41,556 nucleotides of DNA. It comes from CAYVKY01 sp964452115 (lineage in GTDB: Bacteria; Bacteroidota; Ignavibacteria; Tepidaquicellales; Tepidaquicellaceae). Positions within the stretch are counted from its first letter, which is position 1. The number at the start of each line of letters is the position of its first letter. Positions 1 through 7,904 of this stretch are shown one piece after another. The position numbers and the translations under genes are program-made. Location: contig CAYVKY010000003.1 in NCBI GenBank assembly GCA_964452115.1, positions 1 to 41,556 of the forward strand. Reading direction: 5' to 3'. Below the pieces are notes generated by a model. The model made no database searches. It was not told the DNA's origin and saw only the letters and a list, made by a program, of their open reading frames with translations.

Positions 1-119
1 TAGACAAAGAGAAAACTATAACAGTTGACGGCATAAAATTATATTTTATACCTGCGGCATTATATGCCTATGCCGTTGGGTATCATACAATGAATGGAAA
101 CGATAGTTTAAAAAACTAA
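1..119 (+). CDS. C-terminal end of an unidentified gene, cut by the window edge
   Basis: The frame starting at base 3 is open from the window edge to a TAA at 117-119 and encodes the last 38 residues of a protein. The peptide begins DKEKTITVDG and ends NGNDSLKN. It has a short apolar stretch (FIPAALYAYAVG) but is too short to assign to a family. The first two bases belong to a codon that starts outside the window. No terminator-like hairpin follows it. The reading is supported only by the open frame and reasonable composition, so it could be chance. Confidence 0.45.
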   Translation, partial: DKEKTITVDGIKLYFIPAALYAYAVGYHTMNGNDSLKN

Positions 120-330
120 ACTAAAATAGTGAACTATTGCCGCAATTAAAAATCAGTACAAAATACATTATTAAAAGCATATAGAGCGAAATAAAATGAA
201 CACTCGATTTTTTTTTGTGGTTTTAATTTGTAAAGTTTACTTAAATTGAATTTATTATGGTCATAGGATAAATTTTAAAATTGCTTTATTATTTATACCT
301 TGCATTAATATTTAAAAATTTCAAATTTAA

Positions 331-338
331 TATGTTTG
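331..338 (+). promoter_or_regulatory. Possible -7 promoter element TATGTTTG upstream of the choloylglycine hydrolase-like gene
   Basis: TATGTTTG at 331-338 matches the Bacteroidota -7 consensus TAnnTTTG and lies 59 bases upstream of the preferred ATG at 398. No convincing -33 TTG is found at the usual distance; the nearest upstream TTG (300-302) is 28 bases away. The element also occurs perfectly at the gdhA promoter candidate in this window. The call rests on the consensus match alone. The rest of 120-397 is AT-rich and shows no gene or strong hairpin. Confidence 0.35.
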
Positions 339-397
339 TAAATGATTGTTGTACATTTATAAATGTAATAAATTTTATACAATTAAAAACAAACATT

Positions 398-1450
398 ATG
401 AAACACAATGTATTATTTGTAACGCTGGTATTTGTTTTTTTGGGGATTCTATTTTCAGCTGATTCTTATCCGTGTTCGAGAGTTATGTACCAAGGACTGA
501 ATGGTGTTGTGATTACAGCCCGTTCAATGGATTGGAAAAGCGATATTTTTACCGACCTCTGGCTCTTTCCGCGGGGAATGGAAAGAAACGGTTCAGTCGG
601 AGCAAATTCTATAACATGGACATCCAAATACGGCAGTGTTGTTGCATCCGCTTTGGGCGGCGCAACATCAGACGGTATGAATGAAAAAGGTCTTGTTGCT
701 AATATTCTATGGCTTTCGGCTTCAAAGTATCAGGATTGGGACCATGTTTCAAAACCCGGACTTTCGGTTTCTGCCTGGGGGCAGTATGTTCTCGATAATT
801 ATGCCTCAGTTGATGAAGCAGTTGAAGGACTCAGCAAAGAGGAATTTGTGGTTGTCACTACATCAATTGAAAACGGTGCAATCATTGGAACGGTACATCT
901 TTCTATATCGGATGCCACGGGAGATAATGCAATTTTTGAATATATCGATGGTAAGCTCGTGATTCATCATGGCAAGCAGTATCAGGTGATGACGAACGAC
1001 CCGATATTCGAAAAGCAGCTTGCTTTAACTGAGTACTGGAAATCTATTGACGGAATGGATATGCTGCCGGGTACCAATAAATCAGAAGACAGATTTGTAA
1101 GGGCGGCATTTTACATAAATGCTATTCCGAAGACTGATGATATTAGAATTGCTCTTGCAAGCGTATTTAGTGTTATCAGGAATATTTCGTCTCCTTACGG
1201 ATTATCAACTCCCGGGCAGCCAAACATTTCATCAACGCGCTGGAGATCAATTGCCGACCATAAAAATAATATCTATTATTTTGAGACGACAATTACTCCG
1301 AATGTATTCTGGGTTGATTTGAAAGATGCTGATTTCTCAAAGGGTGCCGGAGCGAAAAAACTTAGTCTTCAGAAAGGTGAAATTTATGCAGGCAATGCAG
1401 TAAAACAATTTGTTGCAGAAAAGCCGTATGAATTCCTCGGAACAAAATAA
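398..1450 (+). CDS. Exported choloylglycine hydrolase / penicillin V acylase family protein (linear amide C-N hydrolase)
   Basis: Predicted 350-residue Ntn-hydrolase that cleaves linear amide bonds; bile-salt hydrolases and penicillin V acylases belong to this family, but the natural substrate here is unknown. The frame stays open upstream to 281, but the ATG at 398 gives a clean signal peptide (residues 1 to about 21), so I start there. The candidate nucleophile is Cys26, which must become the N-terminus after processing. Arg42 and Asp45 sit 16 and 19 residues later, the spacing of Cys2, Arg18 and Asp21 in conjugated bile acid hydrolases. DGMNEKGL (92-99), Asn102, Asn200 in MTNDP and Arg281/283 match the remaining pocket positions. 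The gene stands alone and is followed by a strong terminator. Periplasmic or surface location is inferred from the signal peptide. Amidase family membership is confident; substrate is not. Confidence 0.88.
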   Translation: MKHNVLFVTLVFVFLGILFSADSYPCSRVMYQGLNGVVITARSMDWKSDIFTDLWLFPRGMERNGSVGANSITWTSKYGSVVASALGGATSDGMNEKGLVANILWLSASKYQDWDHVSKPGLSVSAWGQYVLDNYASVDEAVEGLSKEEFVVVTTSIENGAIIGTVHLSISDATGDNAIFEYIDGKLVIHHGKQYQVMTNDPIFEKQLALTEYWKSIDGMDMLPGTNKSEDRFVRAAFYINAIPKTDDIRIALASVFSVIRNISSPYGLSTPGQPNISSTRWRSIADHKNNIYYFETTITPNVFWVDLKDADFSKGAGAKKLSLQKGEIYAGNAVKQFVAEKPYEFLGTK

Positions 1451-1477
1451 TTTTTTATAATCTGATTATTAAAATCA

Positions 1478-1507
1478 AAGCCGCTTGATTTTTAAGCGGC
1501 TTTTTTA
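1478..1507 (+). terminator. Rho-independent terminator after the choloylglycine hydrolase-like gene
   Basis: A perfect 9-bp stem, AAGCCGCTT (1478-1486) with AAGCGGCTT (1494-1502), encloses a 7-base loop and runs into a T tract. It lies 27 bases after the TAA at 1450 and separates this gene from the AAA+ ATPase gene. Confidence 0.9.
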
Positions 1508-1591
1508 TTTATTCTAATTTTTTGAGAACCGGTTTAATATTTCAATTTTTATATTTATTATTCTATTAATTAATATAAGGGTATAAGTATT

Positions 1592-2950
1592 ATGAAAAAT
1601 TATAAAATTCAGGGGAATAAATTAATATCGGAAGCGGAAAAAATTCTTGACGGAAGTAATTTGTCGTATGATGCTGAGCAGGATGTTTACAGAGATGTGT
1701 TTTCGGGAAAGCAGAATAATGCGTATCCGTACACGATGGAAGGAATTCCTAATTTTGCATATGACTTCCTGAAAACGTATCTGTACGGTCTGAATACAGG
1801 TGCGATTGTAAATAAGAGGTTGAAAATAATATCGTTCGTCGGGGTAGCGTCTGCAATTAACCCGATTGCCACTGCTCCGCAAATCAGCGGTTATAATGAA
1901 GACGGACTTGCTGTAGTTGAAAACCGGTTCGTGATTGCGGATATGATGTTTGACGGCAGCAGGTATCAGGTTACAGTGTTCCTGATTGCAACAGACAGCG
2001 GCAGATATGTCATTTCGATAAAATATTATATGTCAGTTCTCGGTGTAGAGCAGAGCGCAACTAAAATAACTGAATTGATAGATTATCTGACAGATGAATC
2101 CCTGAGAAATTCGATGTATAAAAATAAAATCATAAATATATCGTTCGATTCTGAAGGAAAACCGGAACTTAAACAAATTGACAATAAATTGTTCCAAGAA
2201 GAAACCATGGATAAAGTTTTTATCCCTGATACAGTCAGGGCTGAACTGATTAAATTTCACAAATGTGTGGAAAATTATGATGAGCTCGGCTGCGGCTTAA
2301 GGTATATGCTGTGCGGTGAACCGGGTACGGGAAAAACAAAAAGTCTGAGAACGCTTATTAACATGTGTTATGGAAAAGCAACCGTAATTATGATTGAATC
2401 GACTACAAGATTCAGACAGATATTCGAGATTGCAAGGGTTCTCTCGCCGGCAATAATATGCTTTGATGACCTTGACCTGCTTGTAGGCATACGCGAAAGA
2501 ATGTATGAAAAAGATACACTTGGAGATTTTCTCCAGCAGCTTGACGGATTCGAAAAAAATAATGTGTTCCTGCTTTGCACCACGAATGACAAGGAACTGA
2601 TAGATAAGGCAGCATCAAGGCCGGGAAGGTTTGACCTCGTACTTGACTTCGGCAAAATTAATAAAGATAACTATATTGAAATTATTAAATCCAATTGCAG
2701 TGATGAGGCAATTCTAAACTTATTCGACAAAGAACTACTCGAAGACCTCAGAAAGAAAAAAGTTACGGGGGCGTTCATAGTGAATCTTATCAAGCAGCTT
2801 GATATACAACACAAAATAGAACCGGCGTGCGATCTGAAGGAATACCTGAATAACATTATGGAAATATCATACAGGGGATTCTATGAACAATATAAAGATG
2901 AGCAGACGAAAATCGAATTTGGATTTTCGAATAATGGATATGGTAAATAA
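1592..2950 (+). CDS. AAA+ ATPase with an uncharacterised N-terminal domain
   Basis: 452 residues with one AAA+ module in the C-terminal half. Walker A is GEPGTGKT (242-249), Walker B is IICFDDLD (288-295), sensor 1 is TTN (330-332), and SRPGRFD (342-348) carries the arginine finger/SRH signature of the FtsH/spastin/Cdc48-like classic AAA clade. Residues 1 to about 235 match nothing I recognise; they contain an alternating strand-like segment (about 105-150) that may be an adaptor domain. There is no transmembrane segment and no protease or nuclease domain, so the role (remodelling factor or substrate-specific unfoldase) is open. The gene is monocistronic: a terminator lies upstream and a long hairpin downstream. 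Classic AAA fold is confident; function is unknown. Confidence 0.85.
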   Translation: MKNYKIQGNKLISEAEKILDGSNLSYDAEQDVYRDVFSGKQNNAYPYTMEGIPNFAYDFLKTYLYGLNTGAIVNKRLKIISFVGVASAINPIATAPQISGYNEDGLAVVENRFVIADMMFDGSRYQVTVFLIATDSGRYVISIKYYMSVLGVEQSATKITELIDYLTDESLRNSMYKNKIINISFDSEGKPELKQIDNKLFQEETMDKVFIPDTVRAELIKFHKCVENYDELGCGLRYMLCGEPGTGKTKSLRTLINMCYGKATVIMIESTTRFRQIFEIARVLSPAIICFDDLDLLVGIRERMYEKDTLGDFLQQLDGFEKNNVFLLCTTNDKELIDKAASRPGRFDLVLDFGKINKDNYIEIIKSNCSDEAILNLFDKELLEDLRKKKVTGAFIVNLIKQLDIQHKIEPACDLKEYLNNIMEISYRGFYEQYKDEQTKIEFGFSNNGYGK

Positions 2951-2965
2951 ATAAACAAGTCAAGA

Positions 2966-3010
2966 GTTCCCACGCCGGACACCCGACAAATCGGTACCGG
3001 CTGTGGGAAC
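2966..3010. repeat. Long GC-rich stem-loop downstream of the AAA+ ATPase gene
   Basis: GTTCCCACGCCGG (2966-2978) pairs with CCGGCTGTGGGAAC (2997-3010), with a single bulged base. A second small stem, CCGA (2983-2986) with TCGG (2991-2994), sits inside the loop. It lies 15 bases after the ATPase stop codon. There is no following T run on either strand, so it is not a textbook terminator. It may be a transcript-stabilising hairpin or one copy of a dispersed palindromic repeat. It stands out as GC-rich in an AT-rich spacer. Confidence 0.7.
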
Positions 3011-3101
3011 GGCAACGAAAAAATTCTTAAAAAAATTAATGTTCAAAATCAATAGAAATCTTATACCCACAGAAAAGGGGTAATATATTGGGATAATTAC
3101 C

Positions 3102-3132
3102 TTGAAACAGGAATTTAACTTCAGTATGTTTG
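3102..3132 (+). promoter_or_regulatory. Bacteroidota-type promoter candidate for gdhA (TTG-N20-TATGTTTG)
   Basis: TTG (3102-3104), 20 bases, then TATGTTTG (3125-3132), a full match to the Bacteroidota -33/-7 pattern. Transcription would begin near 3139, giving a leader of about 53 bases before the ATG at 3192. The proximal leader contains AAAAGAGGTTACA just before the start codon, a reasonable Shine-Dalgarno site. Confidence 0.6.
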
Positions 3133-3191
3133 TATATATTCAATTTTTATTCAACACAAAAACAATCAAAAATTAACTAAAAGAGGTTACA

Positions 3192-4478
3192 ATGAGCAGC
3201 AAAAATTTTAACGCCTTCCAGATGGCACAGGCACAGTTTGATAAAGTTGCAGAACTATTATCTCTCGACGAAGGAACACGTTCATTATTACGTGAACCAT
3301 TAAGAGAATACCATTTTAACATTCCGGTAAGGATGGATGATGGTACCACAAAGGTTTTCAAAGGATTCAGAATGCAACATAATGATGCAATAGGTCCATG
3401 CAAGGGCGGCATCAGATTCCACCCTCAGGAAACAGTAGATACAGTAAAAGCATTATCAATGTGGATGACCTGGAAATGCGCAGTCGTGAATATTCCTCTC
3501 GGCGGCGGTAAGGGCGGCGTTATTTGCGATCCGCATAATTTAAGCGCACACGAACAAGAACAGATCTGCAGAGGATGGATAAGACAAATGGCAAAAAACG
3601 TCGGACCGATCAATGACGTACCGGCTCCTGACATAATGACAAACGGTCAGCACATGCTTTGGATGCTTGATGAATTTGAACACATTCACGGTGCAAAATA
3701 TCCGGGATTCATCACTGGCAAACCGGTCGGACTCGGCGGTTCACTCGGCAGAACAGAAGCAACAGGTTACGGTGTAATGTACACTTTAAGAGAAGCATTA
3801 AAAGTTCACGGTATTGATCCGAAAAATACTACCGCAGCATTCCAGGGATTTGGAAATGTGTCACAGTATGCATTGGATTTATACACAAAACTCGGCGGAA
3901 AAGCAGTATGCGTATCATGCTGGGATCAGAACGATCAGAAATCATACACCTTCAAGAAAACATCAGGTGTAACATTCCAGGAACTTATCAGCATCACCGA
4001 TAAATTCGGCGGTATTGACAAAGAAAAAGCGAAAAAACTCGGATATGAAATTCTTGATGGCGATGCATGGATTGAACAGGATGTAGATATTCTCGTACCG
4101 GCAGCATTGGAAAATCAGGTGCGCGAAGATACAATCATTAAAGCAAGCAAGAAAGTAAAATTCATCGTCGAAGGTGCAAACGGACCAACCACACCCGAAG
4201 CCGATAAGATTATCAAAGAGCGCGGAATTTTCGTAATTCCTGACTTCCTTGCAAATGCAGGCGGCGTAACTTGTTCATATTTTGAACAGGTACAGTGCAA
4301 TATGAATTATTTCTGGGAAAAAGCAGAAGTACTTCAGAAACTTGATGATAAGATGACTGCAGCATTCCACGCAGTATATGAACTCGCAAAGAAGAAAAAC
4401 CTCTATATGAGAGATGCAGCGTATGTAATTTCCATACAGCGCGTAGCACAGGCATGCAAAGACAGAGGCTGGTGCTAA
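3192..4478 (+). CDS. gdhA: Glutamate dehydrogenase (Glu/Leu/Phe/Val dehydrogenase family)
   Basis: 428-residue cytosolic oxidoreductase that interconverts glutamate with 2-oxoglutarate and ammonium using NAD(P). The substrate-binding motif GPCKGGIRFHP (68-78) carries a Cys where Ala is common. The catalytic lysine lies in PLGGGKGG (K107) and the catalytic aspartate in PAPDI (D147). The Rossmann fingerprint is GFGNVSQ (219-225). The length fits the roughly 420-residue hexameric class. Coenzyme preference cannot be read with confidence. The start is the ATG after AAAAGAGGTTACA. The gene has its own promoter candidate and a strong terminator, so it is a single-gene unit. Confidence 0.96.
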   Translation: MSSKNFNAFQMAQAQFDKVAELLSLDEGTRSLLREPLREYHFNIPVRMDDGTTKVFKGFRMQHNDAIGPCKGGIRFHPQETVDTVKALSMWMTWKCAVVNIPLGGGKGGVICDPHNLSAHEQEQICRGWIRQMAKNVGPINDVPAPDIMTNGQHMLWMLDEFEHIHGAKYPGFITGKPVGLGGSLGRTEATGYGVMYTLREALKVHGIDPKNTTAAFQGFGNVSQYALDLYTKLGGKAVCVSCWDQNDQKSYTFKKTSGVTFQELISITDKFGGIDKEKAKKLGYEILDGDAWIEQDVDILVPAALENQVREDTIIKASKKVKFIVEGANGPTTPEADKIIKERGIFVIPDFLANAGGVTCSYFEQVQCNMNYFWEKAEVLQKLDDKMTAAFHAVYELAKKKNLYMRDAAYVISIQRVAQACKDRGWC

Positions 4479-4506
4479 TTTCTTAATTGAAATATATTTT
4501 TATCAG

Positions 4507-4536
4507 AAGCCGGTAAATTTTTTACCGGCTTTTTTT
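4507..4536 (+). terminator. Rho-independent terminator of gdhA
   Basis: A perfect 11-bp stem, AAGCCGGTAAA (4507-4517) with TTTACCGGCTT (4521-4531), has a TTT loop and a T tract. It starts 28 bases after the gdhA stop. A second, weaker inverted repeat follows (TATATCGGG at 4539-4547 with CCCGATATA at 4571-4579). Confidence 0.93.
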
Positions 4537-4621
4537 ATTATATCGGGCGTTCCGACACTCCCTGCAAGTTCCCGATATATCGAAATTAGCTCAGATACTG
4601 AGCCGTGTCTGCAAATTAGTA

Positions 4622-4629
4622 TATTTTTG
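4622..4629 (+). promoter_or_regulatory. Possible -7 element TATTTTTG upstream of the ATP-grasp fusion gene
   Basis: TATTTTTG at 4622-4629 fits TAnnTTTG and lies 47 bases before the ATG at 4677. No TTG occurs at the expected -33 distance, so this is a weak candidate. It is the only such match in the spacer after the gdhA terminator. Confidence 0.3.
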
Positions 4630-4676
4630 TATCATTTTTATAAATATATTATATTAACTTTTAAAAACGGAAAATT

Positions 4677-7600
4677 ATGGATTCCAAATCGAATTCAAAA
4701 AATATTGACAATATTATTCATTCGCTGGAGGAGCGAGCGAAGGAATTAAATTGTCTTTACACGATTGAAGATATTCTGAAAACGCCTCAGCTCAGCGAGG
4801 ATGAAGTGCTCACTGCACTGGTAAATGTAATTAATGAAGGCTGGCAATTCCCGGCACTTGCTTCCGTAAAAATTGTATATGAAGATGAAATTTTTATGTC
4901 AGCAAATTTCAAAGAGCACGGATATCTTATGAAAGCGGATATAATTTCAAATGACAGGGTTGTCGGATTTATACAGGTTAATTACTTAAACGATTTTCCG
5001 GCTATTGACGAAGGACCATTTGCGAAGGAAGAGCGCCGTTTGCTTAACACGATTGCCGACAGGGTGGGGCATTATCTTCAGCACAATGAGTCCATAAAAA
5101 TTCTTAAAAGTTTAGACGATATTAAAAAAGCGGAGCAGGAAAAAAACTGGCGCATCATTCTGGATATGCTGAGCCGCACCGACCCCATTCTATATGAATC
5201 CATTTTAAACCGGCTGCTGCATAACCTCTGCTGGAGCGACATTGCTGAGGCAGAAGAATTCCTTCAGAAAACCAGCGCCGAACTGAAAGAGATAAATGAT
5301 GAAATTTTTTCGGAAGAAAATAAGCCGCTGAAAAAAATGGTGATTGATACTCCGGAGTATGAAGAAACGATTCTGAATATGGCTGATAAATATCTTACCG
5401 ATGATGAGATAATCGGCAAGGTTCAGAAATGGATAAATGATGATAAGGTAAAGTCACTTGTAAATGCCGTCGAAAATTATGACACATCACTTGCAGTTAT
5501 AAGCGAAGAACTCCGGAAACACTATGCTCTCACCGCAAAGAAAAATGAAGTTTCCACGTCAATCGAAAAAGGTCTGAGAGTTTCGCTTATCAGAAGATTT
5601 TTCACGGAAGAAGTTCAGTACATTTCAATCGCAAAAGAATTTGTTGACCTGCAGGATTTCTTTAATCTTATTGACCGCATAGTAATGATTCCTTCCAGCC
5701 ACGGAAAACTTGGCGGCAAGAGTGCGGGACTGTTCCTTGCATCAAGAATCATAAGTAAATTCAGCAGTGAAAATGAATTTTTGAACGGCATCAACATTCC
5801 GAAAACGTGGTTTATCCCGTCGGACGGAATTATGTATTTCCTTCAGTACAATAATCTTGAGGAAGTGATTGAGCAGAAGTATAAAGACATAGACGAAATC
5901 CGGAAAGAATATCCTCACATTGTCCGCATATTTAAAAATTCACAGTTTCCGCCTGAAATGGCTCAGGGCTTATCCATTGCACTTGATGACCTCGGCGATA
6001 TGCCTTTAATCGTTCGCAGCTCGAGTCTGCTTGAAGACCAAGTGGGTGCGGCGTTTTCGGGAAAGTACAAAAGTCTTTTTCTTGCTAATCAGGGAACGAA
6101 GCAGGAGCGCCTGAATGCACTCTTTGATGCGATTGCGGAAGTGTATGCATCAACGTTTAGTCCCGACCCGATTGAATACAGGGCAGAGCGCGGATTCCTT
6201 GACTTCCACGAGGAAATGGGAATTATGATTATGCAGGTTGTCGGAAACAAAGTCGGAAATTATTTCTTCCCGTCTTTCGCGGGTGTGGCATTCAGCAATA
6301 ATGAATTCCGCTGGTCGCCGCGCATCAAAAGGGAAGACGGACTCGTGCGCCTTGTGCCGGGCTTGGGTACAAGGGCAGTTGACAGGGTAAGCGATGACTA
6401 TCCTCTTCTGCTTGCTCCCGGTCAGCCGAATCTAAGAGTGAATCCGACGGTTGAGGAAATGCTGAAATATTCTCCGAAAAAAATTGACGTGATTAACCTG
6501 AAGAACAATGAATTTGAAACGAGGGAAATCAGCGACCTGATAGGCGAAGTGTGGGACTTGTATCCTTATATCAATAATGTGCTTTCGGTGGTAAATGAAA
6601 ATAATATCACGCAGCCATTCTGGTTCGGACTCGACTATGCGAATTCGGATTTTGTGGTTACGTTTGACGGGTTAATAAAAAATACAAAATTTATTAAACA
6701 GATAAACATTGTGCTGAATCTGCTTCAGGAAAAAATGCAGTCGCCTGTTGATATTGAATTTGCTTCGGACGGATTGAATTTTTATCTGCTGCAGTGCAGG
6801 CCTCAAAGCGGTTCGCGAGATGTGAGTCCTGATGTTATACCGCACGATGTAAAAGAAGAACATGTGCTTTTCACGGCAAATAAATTTGTTTCGAACGGCA
6901 GGGTGCCTGATGTATCGCACATTGTGTATGTTGACCCCGAGGCATACAACGAAATTGACAGCAGGCAAACGCTGCTTGATATAGGCAAAGCAGTCGGAAA
7001 GTTAAATGCACTTTTGCCGAAACGCAGATTTATATTAATGGGTCCCGGCAGATGGGGCAGCCGCGGAGACATCAAACTCGGTGTGAGCGTAACGTATTCG
7101 GATATTAATAATACATCAATGCTGATTGAAGTTGCAAGGAAGAAAGGAAATTACGTTCCCGATTTATCGTTCGGCACACACTTCTTTCAGGATTTGGTTG
7201 AAGCGTCAATCCGATATCTTCCGCTGTATCCGGATGAAAACGGCGTTAAATTCAATGAAGGATTTCTGCTGCATTCCGAAAATATATTTCCGGAACTTCT
7301 TCCTGAATACGCACATCTTGCTCATGTGATAAAAGTGATTGACGTGCCGAAAGTGAAAGACGGAATGATTCTGAAAATTTATGTAAACGGCGACAGAGAT
7401 GAGGCACTTGCAATTTTCACTAAACACAATGATGCATCTGCATATCAATCGGATTTTGCTTCATCGATAAACGAATACAAACCAGTGGAACATTGGAAGT
7501 GGCGTTACAAAATGGCTGAGACGATTGTTGACCAGATGGATAAAAAAGCATTCGACGTAAAGGCGGTTTACATCCTCGGAAGTACGAAAAATGCAAATGC

Positions 7601-7853
7601 AGGACCCGAGAGTGATATTGATTTGTTGATTCACATTCCCGATTATTCCGAAAAAACTGACCAATTGATGTTATGGCTTGACGGCTGGAGCAGATGCATA
7701 AGCGAACTGAATTATTTAAAGTCCGGATATAAAACAAACGGACTGCTCGATGTTCATTTTGTTACCGATATGAATATACTTGACCGTACAAGCTGGGCAA
7801 TGAAAATCAACGCAGTAACAGACGCCGCAAAATGTTTATATAAGGAAAAATAA
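4677..7853 (+). CDS. GAF-like / PEP-synthase-type ATP-binding / nucleotidyltransferase fusion protein
   Basis: 1058 residues, soluble. Residues about 15-140 look like a GAF sensory domain, ending in a helix at the pattern FAKEERRLLNTIADRVGHYL. A helical linker follows. Residues about 340-712 form a PEP-synthase/PPDK N-terminal ATP-binding domain: GKLGGKSAG (343-351), IVRSSSLLEDQVGAAFSGKY (445-464) and LLQCRPQS (704-711). No phosphohistidine swivel domain or PEP-binding TIM barrel follows, so it cannot be a complete PEP synthase. Instead a conserved block contains GPGRWGSRGD (789-798) and FGTHFFQDL (832-840). The C-terminus (about 955-1058) is a MNT/pol-beta-type nucleotidyltransferase with GST (968-970), Asp980, Asp982 and a probable third Asp1025. 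I infer a regulatory enzyme that phosphorylates or nucleotidylates an unknown target under ligand control. It follows gdhA, from which a terminator separates it. Confidence 0.8.
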   Translation: MDSKSNSKNIDNIIHSLEERAKELNCLYTIEDILKTPQLSEDEVLTALVNVINEGWQFPALASVKIVYEDEIFMSANFKEHGYLMKADIISNDRVVGFIQVNYLNDFPAIDEGPFAKEERRLLNTIADRVGHYLQHNESIKILKSLDDIKKAEQEKNWRIILDMLSRTDPILYESILNRLLHNLCWSDIAEAEEFLQKTSAELKEINDEIFSEENKPLKKMVIDTPEYEETILNMADKYLTDDEIIGKVQKWINDDKVKSLVNAVENYDTSLAVISEELRKHYALTAKKNEVSTSIEKGLRVSLIRRFFTEEVQYISIAKEFVDLQDFFNLIDRIVMIPSSHGKLGGKSAGLFLASRIISKFSSENEFLNGINIPKTWFIPSDGIMYFLQYNNLEEVIEQKYKDIDEIRKEYPHIVRIFKNSQFPPEMAQGLSIALDDLGDMPLIVRSSSLLEDQVGAAFSGKYKSLFLANQGTKQERLNALFDAIAEVYASTFSPDPIEYRAERGFLDFHEEMGIMIMQVVGNKVGNYFFPSFAGVAFSNNEFRWSPRIKREDGLVRLVPGLGTRAVDRVSDDYPLLLAPGQPNLRVNPTVEEMLKYSPKKIDVINLKNNEFETREISDLIGEVWDLYPYINNVLSVVNENNITQPFWFGLDYANSDFVVTFDGLIKNTKFIKQINIVLNLLQEKMQSPVDIEFASDGLNFYLLQCRPQSGSRDVSPDVIPHDVKEEHVLFTANKFVSNGRVPDVSHIVYVDPEAYNEIDSRQTLLDIGKAVGKLNALLPKRRFILMGPGRWGSRGDIKLGVSVTYSDINNTSMLIEVARKKGNYVPDLSFGTHFFQDLVEASIRYLPLYPDENGVKFNEGFLLHSENIFPELLPEYAHLAHVIKVIDVPKVKDGMILKIYVNGDRDEALAIFTKHNDASAYQSDFASSINEYKPVEHWKWRYKMAETIVDQMDKKAFDVKAVYILGSTKNANAGPESDIDLLIHIPDYSEKTDQLMLWLDGWSRCISELNYLKSGYKTNGLLDVHFVTDMNILDRTSWAMKINAVTDAAKCLYKEK

Positions 7854-7904
7854 TATTCAGCATAATTAATATTATTATCAAGTAACCCCTGCGGGGCGGC
7901 GTCA

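Noticed and set aside
281..397. Upstream extension of the choloylglycine-hydrolase-like gene by 39 residues
   Set aside because: The added residues would hide the signal peptide at the ATG at 398, and the spacer contains a -7-like element instead.
7886..7896. CCCCTGCGGGG as a terminator for the converging genes at 7853 and 7905
   Set aside because: Only 4 bp of stem and no T tract on either strand; too weak to call.
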